DNA of 64,000 bases. Source: Prochilodus magdalenae. Lineage: Eukaryota; Chordata; Actinopteri; Characiformes; Prochilodontidae. Made by a program: the position numbers and the translations under genes. Of this stretch, positions 24,220-34,215 are shown one piece after another. The stretch lies in assembly GCA_024036415.1 (NCBI GenBank), contig JAMWET010000926.1, positions 62,001-126,000 on the forward strand. Direction: 5' to 3'. How positions within the stretch are numbered: position 1 is the stretch's first letter; every line of letters starts with the position of its first letter. A model generated the notes under the pieces. The model was not told the origin of the DNA and made no database searches. It worked only from the letters and a program-made list of their open reading frames with translations.

Positions 24220-24770
24220 GATAGATAGAGATAGATAGATACTTTATTGATCCCAGAGGGAAATTCAAGGCATCCAGTAGCAGATGTACACAGAAGTAAC
24301 ACGAGAAGCACAAGACAGAGTGATACAGGTAGAGACAAAGATACACTATAAAGTATGAAAGTATAAAAATAGAGTCCTTAGTGTCTGTGTAAAGTCCTTC
24401 AGTGTCTGTGTAAAGTCCTTTAGTGTCTGTGTAAAGTCCTTCAGTGTCTGTGTAATGGAGGTAGTGGTACACCATTTGCTGTGCAAATTAAGATGACGAC
24501 TGATGTCAGCCATATAGAAAGTGCAATAGAGAAATGGCTGGTGTCAGCCATATATACAGTGCAAGTACGCAGTAATATAAATAATTTAGCAGTGCAAAAT
24601 ATGTAAACAGTGGTACAGAATGGTAGAATAATAAAATAATAAAATAGGGCATTTAGGAGGGAGTGTGTGCAGAGATGGGGGTGTGTCCGTTGGAGTGACC
24701 GAAATGAAGAGTGTCACAGAGTTTTCCATTTGCTGTGCTGAGAGGAGTAAGTGCTGAGATACCAAGTACA
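24220..24770 (-). mobile_element. LINE 3' tail with GATA microsatellite and a 21-bp minisatellite
   Basis: GATAGATAGATACTTTATTG followed by ATCCCAGAGGGAAATTC is, from memory, the reverse complement of the 3' terminus of fish CR1/Rex1-type LINEs. The following 500 bp look like its 3' UTR. Inside is a minisatellite at about 24373-24454: four copies of an AGTGTCTGTGTAAAGTCCTTC-like unit. Confidence 0.6.
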
Positions 24771-26270
24771 GCGAACAGAAAAGTACTACTTATTTATATA
24801 TTTTACCTCAATGTGGACAATGTGGGACATGAAGGTTTTTTATTTACAAAGAAAATAAAATGAGATTATTACATTTCCATTCATAAGAAATAGTAATAAA
24901 TCCTGTACCAGGCAATTGTAGTCCATGGGGAGAGCTCAAACTTTATGACAGACAGGGCACACATTTGCTTCTATGACCTAAAAATACTTTTTTAGGACTT
25001 TTTTAGACCCCTTAAGTGTCTCCAACAGATATGAAGCTTGACATATACACATCAGATAGATATCACAGCCAAAGCTAGCTGATGAGGCAGTTGGTCGTAC
25101 AGCTAATCTAAGCAGCGCAAGGCTCTCAGGATCCAGTGGACAGTCCAGGTCTGGCAGATGATGCCTTGATTTGATTCTTGTACAGTCAATAGCAACAATC
25201 TAAACTCGCTAAATATGCACAGCTAGGTAATGTGTTGTTTGCATACATTGATAAATCACAAATACACTAAAACAGCTATGTTTTTTCTATCACCTCTGAC
25301 ATTTCTGGTTCTCTGATTGGCTTCTGCATGAGGCTGAAGTGCCACAGCTGATTTGGTGTCATGTTTTTTAAGTTCGGATTGGATGGTTATCCCAGCCACG
25401 TGAATACCTGGCCCGATCATCTTTTAGTCGTGGCAAAAACATGTAGTGAACACCATGGACATGCAAGCTGTCAGTGATAAGAAGGAACATCTTCCAGTTT
25501 GTAAAGAACACCATAATACAGTTGCGTGACGCACACTAACCACACTTCAAACCACAGGCGTTCTATTATGCAGAAAATAAGTTATAACTGATTAACTTTA
25601 CCAATGAGCAGTACATTATAAACCATGTAATTCAGCATAATACTGTAGAAACATGTTTGATTTTCTTCATAACGTAATTACATTATTTCCGACTAGTGCT
25701 AGGTGATAAGGCCTCAAATCAAACCTCGATTCTGATTAAGTAGTTAATCAGCGACATTTTTGTTAAGTACAAGCTGCTTGAGCTCAGTCAAATTACACAC
25801 ACGGGTGCTTAAATGGAGAGAATATTTATTTTGAACAACATACTTTCTGGGTTTGTGGCTTATTTTATGTTCAAGGGCAAAAAGAATAAAACATTAATTT
25901 CCTCATGCATACAATGATGGCAATAATACAATACAATTATTAGAAAATAATTTCATTGCGCAAAAAGAACAATATATAAACAAATCTGTCATTACTGCAG
26001 TCTCTGACATTTTGAAATGCAGTTTTACCTCAGAAAGTCTTGTTTCTTTACATTATTGTAAAAAACCCATCCAGGTGTGTTTAGGAGGGGAAGGCAGAGA
26101 GCACAGAAAGAAAGGGCACAAGAGCGAAGCTCCATTTGTATGTGTAGGGGCTGCTGGCTGAGAGCTCAACTCTCCAGGTCGCAATCACAAGCAGTGATTT
26201 AATCTCTGTAACAGGCAATAACATGACCTGGTGTCATGTGATATTAAGTTCATACCTCTGATTTTGGACA
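24771..26270. other. Intergenic, nothing recognised
   Basis: AT-rich; no exon, RNA gene or repeat I can support. Confidence 0.4.
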
Positions 26271-26278
26271 CAGCGCCT

Positions 26279-26650
26279 CTACTTGAGACTGAGGAAAGCT
26301 CATCTTCCTCAGCATGTTCTACAGAGGGACTGTGGAGAGCATCCTGAGCAGCTGCATCATCACCTGGTTTGGGAATTGCAATGCCTCAGACCGCAAGACC
26401 CTACAGCGAATAATGAGGACAGCTGAGAAGATCATAGTGGTCTCTCTCCCCTCTGTCACAGACATTTACACCACATGCTGCACCCCTAAGGCCATCAGCA
26501 TTGTTAAGGACCCCACTCATCCCTCACATGGTCTTTTTTCACTGCTGCCATCTGGCAGAAGGTACAGGAGCATCCGTGCTGTCACTGCATGGTTTTGCAA
26601 CAGCTTTGTCCCACAAGCAGTCAGACTTATAAACAACAGAGACTGAACTA
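26279..26650 (+). mobile_element. CR1/Rex1-type LINE, 3' end of reverse transcriptase
   Basis: A plus frame ending at 26646 reads FYRGTVESILSSCIITWFGN, then DRKTLQRIMRTAEKI and LLPSGRRYRSI...FVPQAVRLIN, the C-terminal region of the LINE seen at 55.9 kb. The 5' part is missing, as in typical 5'-truncated insertions. The frame itself is uninterrupted. Confidence 0.8.
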
Positions 26651-27339
26651 AACCACCGCACCCCCATTACTCATAGCATTTTAAATCTATCTGCATCCTA
26701 TTTATCTTATTTAACATTCACAACATGCTGTGTCAAATTTCCATATGCACAACATGGTAAATTTCCATGCACCTTCTATGCACCTTATTACAAATACCTA
26801 ACTGTTAAATATCTATGCACATTACACTCATTACCTCTACTCAGAATTGAGTCTTATTTATTGTATTTATTGTACTTGTCATGCCTGTGTGTCTGCCTGC
26901 CTCCGCTCCTCCGAACTCCAGTTCCCGGGGGGCACAGTCTGATGACGTCACACCCACACTCTTGTGCTCCTCTTATCCCACTCGTGTTGACTCGCCGGTT
27001 TATTGACTGCGGCCAGCTGTCACTGGAGTATATAAGCCACTTAAGCACCTGCATTCCTTGCAAAGCTTTGCCAATTTCATTAGCAATCCTAAACGTTACT
27101 AACCTGTTGTTCTTCTCTTGTAGTGATCGACCTCTTTTCCCCCTCGACTTTTTTTATATATATAAAAAAGAAACATTAATTTTGTTCATGGGATCCCAAC
27201 AATGCTAAAGGACAATACATTTCTACCAACAGAACTAATTTGTTAATTATTGATGAAGTTTTTTTTTCAAGGAAAGTCTAGCAGCACTATTAGTTTGAGC
27301 ACAAATGATCTGATATTATTAAAAAATCCTAGAGACAAC
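26651..27339. other. LINE 3' flank and unclassified GC-rich block
   Basis: Downstream of the LINE is AT-rich sequence, then a GC-richer block (26880-27070) containing TGACGTCA, GAGTATATAAG and a splice-like region. It may be a regulatory or repeat-derived piece; not identified. Confidence 0.35.
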
Positions 27340-27349
27340 AATCAGGGCG

Positions 27350-27735
27350 GAGTGTTAGGTAGTGAGGTGTCTGCGCCTTATCTATTTTAAACTCTATGAT
27401 ATGCTTAGGGACCTATAGGTTCATCAGTTTCTCTTTATGGGTATGGTATGTGGTTGAGATAACGGGTCTCTATTTCTGAGAAGCTACCAGAGGAGCTGCC
27501 GTTCCTTATAGGGGATTGGTACGTCTGTATGTGCGTACAATGCCCAGCCTATATATATGGGAAGAACTGTACTGGAGGGAGGAGTCACCACATTGGTCAC
27601 GGTGTTCCTCACAAGCAACTCGAGTGCTTGTAGAATGCTGTCTGAAATCAAATCATTATCTATTCCACCAAGACAGTATTGACGGAGTCATCTTTTCAAT
27701 ACCAACACACCATGGCATCTTCCTTAAGTTTACAA
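27350..27735 (+). promoter_or_regulatory. Polinton upstream block, copy 1
   Basis: Contains TGAGAAGCTACCAGAGGAGC, CCTTATAGGGGATTGGTA and a TATA-like CAGCCTATATATATGGG about 165 bp before a conserved ATGGCATCTTCC. It lies immediately upstream of the first plus-strand Polinton frame. The block recurs at 33.85 kb in the same orientation. A promoter role is inferred from the TATA-like box, position and conservation. Confidence 0.5.
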
Positions 27736-27915
27736 CAGTAAGCACAGAGACGTGTTATTTTACAAACGTCATCTAATGAACTCATCTTAACCCTGTGCGA
27801 GATAGCTTTTAACATACTTAATGGTACCATACCTCTTACAACAAGACAGTATAGGTCCCTAAAGGACCCTAAAAAAACTTTATTTGCAAATAAAAAGTTC
27901 ACCGTTTCATGAAAA
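27712..27915 (+). pseudogene. Small Polinton ORF remnant (basic protein)
   Basis: Directly after the upstream block, plus frames read NELILTLCEIAFNILNGTIP and TTRQYRSLKDPKKTLFANKK. From memory, short basic proteins with the LCEIxxNIL...L pattern accompany fish Polinton/adintovirus-like elements. The frame opens with ATGGCATCTTCC and then meets a stop, so it is broken at its start. Function not known to me. Confidence 0.45.
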
Positions 27916-27980
27916 AAGAAAAGTTATTAAGGAGGCAGCTTCACATATTCATAACGAGTTTGATAACCAAATAAATTGAA

Positions 27981-28610
27981 TCTATGGAGTATGCTGAAAA
28001 AATGTTTTTGGTACCACAACACCAGCTGAATAGGTTAAAGAAGGATCATTCACCGGAGTCTATCAGACAAAGTGGTGGAAAACGACTCGGATCTGTCTAT
28101 ATGAAATATTTTAGGCAGGAGCGATCTTGATGCCCATGAGAAGGCCAAGCTTTATGCCTCTGCTTTACAGAGATATTTAACCATCGCCAAACAGGGTGAA
28201 ATGGAAAACAACACTTTAACTCTATCATTGCCGCACACAAATAACGTTAATATGGCAACAAATGCTGGGGCTGATGACAAAAATTATGTAATTACTGAAA
28301 TTCTTAGAAATGTACCCTCACTAAGCAAGAAGAATGTATGTTTTAGATAAAATGTCTAAATCAAAAGATGTGTCTTATTGGAATGAATCAGTAGAATTTG
28401 TCTTAAATGATCGTACAGAACCAGGTTCACATATTCTGGACTTAGTAAAAAGTATCACAGCACCACACTGGGTTTGCGACGATTGTAGACCTCAGGGGTG
28501 CGCAGAGTTCCTAGAAGCTTTTGCTGTTCTTTCCACTGTCTACCATATCAAACAAACATGTTAGAGAGAAAATAAGTTTGTTGAAAAAAATAAAAAATCT
28601 GTTAAGAGTG
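27981..28610 (+). pseudogene. Polinton-associated ORF of unknown function (broken)
   Basis: Starts near 27987 with MEYAEKMFLVPQHQLNRLK, then shifts frame through DAHEKAKLYASALQRYLTIA and VITEILRNVPSLSKKN, and ends with GSHILDLVKSITAPHWVCDD and GCAEFLEAFAVL. At least two frame changes. Similar proteins are, from memory, frequent in fish genomes next to Polinton capsid genes. Function unknown. Confidence 0.5.
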
Positions 28611-28999
28611 ATAGTTAAGAGTGTTGAAACCCCTGTGTTTGTCTCCACTTGTATAGACAGAAGTAAATGGTTAGACTTCTAACGTTGTTGTTTATGTGTT
28701 TTCTTATGTATTTGTTTTTTTAATCATTACCATGTAAATATTTGTTTGAGATTTATTTGAAAACTTTGTTTGATGTTTTATCTTTTGTGTTATATATTTG
28801 TAAATAAATGTCTAAGTTGAAGTTGTTGGTTTGTTTTCTTATTATTTATCAATCATCACATTGCACAGAAACACAAATAACACATTATACATCTGTCCTG
28901 CTTAAACATGCTGTGCACATTTAAACAATCTGTTCTTACAAATACACAGATACAATTTTTTACTAAAGTTGAAACCATATTGTTAAAACTATATCTAGA

Positions 29000-29395
29000 T
29001 CACATCACATCTTTGTAACTGGCACCATTTACCATATGGTGTATAAAAAACACACAGTGTTGACCACATGTGGTTGATGTAAAATCTTGTACTTGTCTGG
29101 TCGAGCACCGCTGTGTTGCACACAATGTTTTGATAAAATCACTAATCATTTTTGGAAGCCTGTCATATGCCGGTCTGTTTCCAAAACTGTCAAAAAAACA
29201 ACTGACACGATCTTCATTTATGTAGACAGTGAGCAAGTGTTCTCCTAGGAGGTCAGAGGTGTGTTTATTAAAAATGACCATTGTTGGTAATTTCCTTATG
29301 ACATTTGTTGGTAATTGGTTGCATGCTAACACACCAAGAAAATGTGTGTTGATGGCCACTTTGTCCATGACATTGGTCAGCTCTAATGTGTTCAT
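29000..29395 (-). CDS. Adenovirus-type cysteine protease (Polinton PRO)
   Basis: A 131-residue open frame. It has FLGVLACNQLP near the N-terminus, GEHLLTVYINEDR with the candidate catalytic His, CFFDSFGNRP with the acidic residue, and TSTTCGQHCVFFIHHM with the candidate catalytic Cys. This His-Asp-Cys order matches the C5/adenain branch of ULP1-like proteases, which in Polintons is predicted to process capsid proteins. The frame is intact and of roughly family length, but its neighbours are broken and the element is unlikely to be active. It follows the capsid-like reading on the same strand, as in a late gene block. Confidence 0.65.
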   Translation of the reverse strand: MNTLELTNVMDKVAINTHFLGVLACNQLPTNVIRKLPTMVIFNKHTSDLLGEHLLTVYINEDRVSCFFDSFGNRPAYDRLPKMISDFIKTLCATQRCSTRQVQDFTSTTCGQHCVFFIHHMVNGASYKDVM

Positions 29396-29399
29396 TAGT

Positions 29400-30075
29400 A
29401 AAAATCCATTAAAACTTGTCTTCGATTAGACACTTCAATAATACTGTCAAAAACGGCATACACAATTGAATTTATGGCATGTAGAAGAGGTTGTCTGAAA
29501 CGTACCTCTAGTCTTATTTTACCAAAGATACATGTTGACTGCATTCTCCATCGGGTGTGAAATTAAAAGCATACAGAGGCTAGCCCTGTACAAAATCTGA
29601 CCTATCAATGGGCAAAGATTGGTTTTTCAGATATCTTCCAGATGCAAGAGCCAACTCATAAAATTCAGGTATGGCTGATCCTAAATGAAAGTCAGGTTGA
29701 TGCGGTTTAGCTGGATATTGTTGTCCATTTACATACGCAGTTAGAAACTCCAAATCATAATGTTTGAATGCAAAAGGATTTTTATTGTATGCATCTGTGA
29801 ATCCATCGCTATTATCATAGATTTAGGTAATGTCCTCAAGAACAAGGTTTGTAATATTATTTATGTTTTTTAGACACACTCTATCAATTGAGTATTTGGC
29901 GGTTGCTAACAACAGTGCCTGGGCATGACCTAGCTTCACCGCAAACTCTCTAGATGCCAAGAGAGTTTACTTTATAAGTTTATAAGCATCATTTTGCATT
30001 AGACAGAATTCATGCAAATTTTTATATCGACATCGTTAAGCATTCATTTCTCCTGAAAAAAGTATCTCTCTCAGG
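29400..30075 (-). pseudogene. Polinton capsid-like protein, C-terminal part (broken)
   Basis: Minus frames read FAFKHYDLEFLTAYVNGQQ, PAKPHQPDFHLGSAIPEFY, then, after a frame change, DGECSQHVSLVKIRLEVRF and INSIVYAVFDSIIEVSNRRQ, ending just before the protease. From memory this matches proteins annotated as F54H12.2-like, regarded as Polinton capsid proteins (jelly-roll fold). The N-terminal two thirds are missing: the region upstream is replaced by the insertion at about 30.1-30.5 kb. Confidence 0.6.
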
Positions 30076-30109
30076 CTATTCTTGTCTAATAAATGTACAT
30101 ATCAGTTGT

Positions 30110-30480
30110 AACCCCATGGTGAGAAATGAAATCTCCGGAGGCGAGGCTTTTGATTCAAAACCCGGAGGATTCCCAGGAGTGGGGCTTCTTACCCCTCATG
30201 ACGCCATTTGTCAGAAAGCACTAGCTGCTGGTAGTGTTTAAAGAAAGTGTATGGAAGAAGTTGTAAAAGGGAGTTGCTACACAACCCCATAGCTACTCCT
30301 CTTTGTATGACTAAGCCTATATTGTAAATACTTTATTTTTGGTTTTGTACAGTTTTTGTTTCTTGTTCTTCCACATCGTGTAAATAAATCACTTGTCTGT
30401 GTACTCTACTTTTGGTTCAGTTCATCTTATTGGTCAACCCACCTTCACAAGCCTTACCAGGAAGTCACAGGTAAACCCAA
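30110..30480. repeat. Insertion inside the Polinton remnant (possible solo LTR)
   Basis: Starts TGTAACCCCATGGTG, contains ATCGTGTAAATAAATCACTTG with an AATAAA signal near 30382, and ends GGAAGTCACA (TG...CA limits). It interrupts the capsid genes. A target duplication is not clear, so the solo-LTR reading is tentative. Confidence 0.35.
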
Positions 30481-30545
30481 AATCTTCATGGGGTTTAACA
30501 TCTTCAAATAGCTATATCAGTAATGTGCGTCTTGATTGCTGACAC

Positions 30546-30960
30546 CTAGTGTGTCTTGTTGTATCTAACAGTGACAACATCATTGTTGTTCCCTGATCTA
30601 TGTACACATCGCAACGGTGGCACATACCTGTCACCAACTGTTTGATAATCGATGATGTCGGTGTAAACATAAAATGTGTAAAACCGCCCAAAGATGGTTA
30701 AGTGATTAAGTTTCTGAATGGTGTCTAGGTCGCTCGTTTTAACTGTAACAGACTCCAGCATAACCCCAAGTTTTAGACCTAGAACGATGGCTAGTTTTCC
30801 ATTAAATATTAACCCCACACCAGGTATTGTCTTAATATAAACTGTGTGTCTTATTTTGTCATAACCAAGAAATATAGAATGTGTTGCTAGATGAGAATTT
30901 TTTCATCAATCGACATAGATATGTTGTTATAATGCCCTGTGGGTAGTGTTATTTGAGCTG
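30546..30960 (-). pseudogene. Second Polinton capsid-like protein (broken)
   Basis: Minus frames read ITLPTGHYNNISMSIDEKIL near 30940, then, after stops, GLIFNGKLAIVLGLKLGVML, FYVYTDIIDYQTVGDRYVPP and LRCVHRSGNNNDVVTVRY. The order TLPxGHY...YVYxDII...VGDxxxPxLR matches, from memory, the other capsid-type protein of Polintons. Stops and frame changes are present and the C-terminal end is lost into the insertion. Confidence 0.55.
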
Positions 30961-30964
30961 ACTA

Positions 30965-31340
30965 AGGACTAGGATGCCCCAGCAGACCACTCCATAAGAG
31001 ATGGCTGATGCCACCACAGCATCGAAGAAGAGTCTCATCAGAAGATGCAGTCTGCGCTGGCCTTTTCTGTAGAGTGCAGCAGTGTTGTCAGTCCACTCCA
31101 CCTTGTTGATGAGGTGAACACCCAGTTACTTGTAGGACCTCACTCAATGTCCGTTCCCTGAATGTTTACAGGTACCGGAGGAGAGTGTTTGGCTCTGAGG
31201 AAGTCCACCACCAGTTCTTTAGTTTTTCCTCTGACACCATTCCACAAAGTCCTTAGTCAGCTCTCTGTGCTCCCTGTCATCTACATCAACTGATGAGGCA
31301 GACGATAGCAAAGTCATGAATCAACCATGTCAGACTGGCA
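30965..31340 (-). mobile_element. CR1/Rex1-like LINE fragment
   Basis: On the minus strand, broken frames contain LVVDFLRAKHSPPVPVNIQG followed by sequence like the YRCLGVHL and TSSLVRKA block of the LINE at 55.8 kb. The segment covers the region after the reverse transcriptase palm. Strongly decayed. Confidence 0.55.
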
Positions 31341-31439
31341 GTACTGTCTATTATCAGACCCAGCTACACCATCAAACTACAAATTGAAACACCATAACTA
31401 GCTGACTAGCACAGAGTAACATGATTTTTCTGGTCCAGC

Positions 31440-31960
31440 ATGTGAGGTTTGTAATTTTCATCATAGGTACACTTCAACTATGAGAGACAAAATGAGAAAA
31501 AAAATCCAGGAAATCACATTGTAGGATTTTTCAAAGAATTTATTTGTAAATTATGGTGGAAAATAAGTATTTGGTCAATAACAAACAAGCAAGATTTCTG
31601 GCTCTCACAGACCTGTAACAACTTCTTTAAGAATTTTTTCTTGTTATCTGTATAAAAGACACCTGTCCACAGCCTCAAACAGTCAGACTTCAAACTCAAC
31701 CATGGCCAAGACCAAAGAGCTGTCGAAAGACAGAAGAAACATGTAGACCTGCAACAGGCTGGGAAGAGTGAATCTACAATAGGCAAGCAGGTTAGTGTGA
31801 ATAAATCAACTGTGAGAGCAATTGTAAGAAAATGGAAGACATACAAGACCATTGATTCCTCGATATGGTGCCCCATGCAAGATCTCATCATTGTGGGGTC
31901 AAAATGATCATGAGAAAAGTGAGCAAAAGTCCCAGAACTACACAGGTCCCTCACCTAACA
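31440..31960 (+). mobile_element. Tc1-like DNA transposon fragment (5' end)
   Basis: Contains the terminal region typical of a fish Tc1-like family (AAATAAGTATTTGGTCAATA near 31561), then at 31701 the start of a transposase, MAKTKELSKDRRN, followed by stops. The later part (about 31840) resembles the helix-turn-helix to linker region (RKWKTYKT-like). The catalytic DDE domain is absent. Confidence 0.75.
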
Positions 31961-32264
31961 AACAAATAACCTGCAGAGAGCTGGGACCACAGTAAATGCA
32001 TGTGCTGAAAGAGACACATGATCAGATTAAAGCATTCTGATTTACAAATAAATTCTCATTGTTTACCAAAATAATGATAGATTCTTTAAAGTCATTAACT
32101 GTCAAATGGGCTAAGGTTCGCTTGATGTTTGATGCAAATTCATATGCACTGTCATTAAAATGAGTAGTGTATATTTACATTATAAAGACTGACTACTTTT
32201 ACTATTCTTGTTTCAGAGCCATGCCTAACATTGGAACAACAAAATGACCAATGACCACGCCTCT

Positions 32265-32480
32265 TCGTCCTGCAAGGAAGTTTGGTCTGCCTCCTGACAT
32301 CATCACCAACTTCTACACATGCACCATAGAGAGCATCCTCATGGCCTGCATCACTGTCTGGTATAGCAGTGGTACTGCCTACAACCGCAAGGCCTGAAGA
32401 GAGTGGTGAGGACGGCGGAATCCATCATAGGCAGCAAACTTCCAGATTTGCAGGACATCTACCAGTCCCACTAGCATTAT
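32265..32480 (+). mobile_element. CR1/Rex1-like LINE fragment
   Basis: A plus frame reads FYTCTIESILMACITVWYSS, then RVVRTAESIIGSKLPDLQDI, the same C-terminal reverse transcriptase block as at 26.3 kb, with one frame change. Confidence 0.7.
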
Positions 32481-32721
32481 ATCAAATATATAATAATATT
32501 CCTTTGTTCCTCAATGGTGTAAAATCCTAGTAAATTTTAAACAGTGGATAGAGCTCCTTTTTGTGCTCTATTATGTTATAATAGATCCTGATGTTTGCTG
32601 CATGGTTGAATCCACAGTATTCTCAGATTAGACAATTTGTTCAAATTAATCTCTCTATTGTTTCACTTGACATTTTACTTTTGTTTACAGACTTAAATAA
32701 TAAAAAAATAATTTACATGTG

Positions 32722-33040
32722 CCCACTTTGTTTTCTGTAGTAAAGTGCCCAGAGGATGTGATGCGTCGATACAATGTAGTATCGAAAGAATTTCAGCAAA
32801 CAAGGAGCATCACTGTAAGCTGTGAGAAACTGAAAGTAGACAGAAACACCATTGCACTGACAGATATTAGGGAACAAATCATGATTGCTGCACAAGGGCA
32901 GGACATTGGGCCACTTCCTGATTTTAGAGAAACACTGAATTCCTGGATGAAAACGAAGAGCTTAGTGAGAAACTCAATGAGCTTTAAAAAAAAAAAAAAA
33001 AAAAATTCAGAGCTCCTCCCAAAATTTGTGAAATTGAGTT
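32722..33040 (+). pseudogene. Exon of an unnamed fish-expanded family
   Basis: After an acceptor-like tttctgtag| (about 32740) the frame reads CPEDVMRRYNVVSKEFQQTR, then KLKVDRNTIALTDI and MIAAQG. The VDRNTIA motif is, from memory, shared by many uncharacterised fish proteins (CCDC106-like). It runs into an A-rich tract (32986-33003) without a clear donor. Probably an isolated, decayed exon. Confidence 0.4.
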
Positions 33041-33514
33041 AACATACACATTAAAAAATGTGTAGCTGTTTATAAAATGTGATGATGAGTTGACGTTATC
33101 TATTTTTGCTTTGCGCTGTTTTTTTTCCTCCATGTTGCTCCGCCCTGAATGCTACAGCACAGCCTTTATAATCGCTCATGATTCACGACGTTCACACTCA
33201 TTTGTCAAAACTCGAAAAGCTTTTTTCAGATTCCGGTACAAAGTCCGTTCTGTAGGCCTACATCTCAAGAGTACTTATGATGGACGAGTTCTAGTTGATA
33301 ACGCAGAATCTTTTTAAACACTACAATGCACTTATGACAGGACAAAATAACCCAGATAACTGCGTTTTATCAAGTAAATCCTGGAATTTCATGAAAAAAA
33401 AATCTTTACAATGACTTTTTTAACCTTTAAAAGGATTTGGTATTACTGCCACACATTTCCATAAGTCTAATGAAAATGGCTCAATATACCATAAAAAAAT
33501 CATATTAAATGATA

Positions 33515-33840
33515 TATACCTTGATAAGCTACTTTATTAGCTCATTCTACCTTGTTTCTACACTTGTTGTCCATTTTATCAGCTCCACTTTACTATATAG
33601 GTGCACTTTGTAGTTCTACAATTACAGACTGTAGTCCATTTGTTTCTCTGTTACTATTTGGGTGGTGGGTCATTCTCAGCACTGCCGTGACACTGACATG
33701 GTGATTGTGTGTTAGTGGGTGTTGTGCTGGTACGAGTGGATCAGACACAGCAGTGCTGCTGGAGTTTTTAAACACCCTGTCCACTCTATTAGACACTCTT
33801 ACCTTGTTGGTCCACCTTGTAGATTCAGTAACTGATGAAT
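33515..33840 (+). repeat. Interspersed repeat family A, copy 3 (longest)
   Basis: Runs from ACTTTATTAGCTCATTCTAC through CATTCTCAGCACTGCCGTGA and GTGGATCAGACACAGCAGTG to CTATTAGACACTC. It overlaps the blocks at 9.4 kb (inverted) and 12.6 kb. Confidence 0.7.
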
Positions 33841-33844
33841 GTAT

Positions 33845-34215
33845 GTGGTAATGAGGTGTCTGGGCCTCACATCTACATCTATTTTAAACTCTCACCAGTA
33901 GGTTCACCAGTTTCTCTTTATGGGTGTAGTATGTGTTTAAGATAACAGGTCTCTATTTCTGAGAAGCTACCAGAGGAGCTGTTCCTTATAGGGGATTGGT
34001 ATTTCAGTATGTGCTTACAATGCTCAGCCTATATAATATGGGACACTCTGTACTGAAGGGAGGTCACCACATTGGACATGGCGTTCCTCACAAGCAACGT
34101 TGCTTGAATTCTGTCTGAAATAAAAATGATCTATTCTACCAAGACAGTATTTCAGAGCCATCACTTCAGCACCAATTCACCATGGCATCTTCAAGTTCAA
34201 AACAGTAAGAAAGCT
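33845..34215 (+). repeat. Polinton upstream block, copy 2
   Basis: Repeats in order the landmarks of 27.35-27.74 kb: GTCTCTATTTCTGAGAAGCT, CCTTATAGGGGATTGGTA, CAGCCTATATAATATGGG, TCACCACATTGGACATGG, and ATGGCATCTTC. By eye about 75-80% identical. No capsid or protease gene follows, so only this end piece is present here. Confidence 0.6.

Larger units (their letters stand above)
27340..30960. mobile_element. Decayed Polinton/Maverick element
   Basis: Plus-strand genes at 27.7-28.6 kb converge on minus-strand genes at 29.0-30.96 kb. The minus set includes an adenovirus-type cysteine protease and two capsid-like proteins, the hallmark set of Polintons and the related adintovirus-like elements. 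All genes except the protease frame are visibly broken. No protein-primed DNA polymerase B, retroviral-type integrase or packaging ATPase is seen, and terminal inverted repeats were not found. An insertion at about 30110-30480 splits the capsid genes. An old fragment of a self-synthesising DNA transposon. Confidence 0.7.

Noticed and set aside
24373..24454. Four regularly spaced 21-bp repeats (CRISPR-like look)
   Set aside because: Units are contiguous with no spacers, in a eukaryotic LINE tail; it is a minisatellite.
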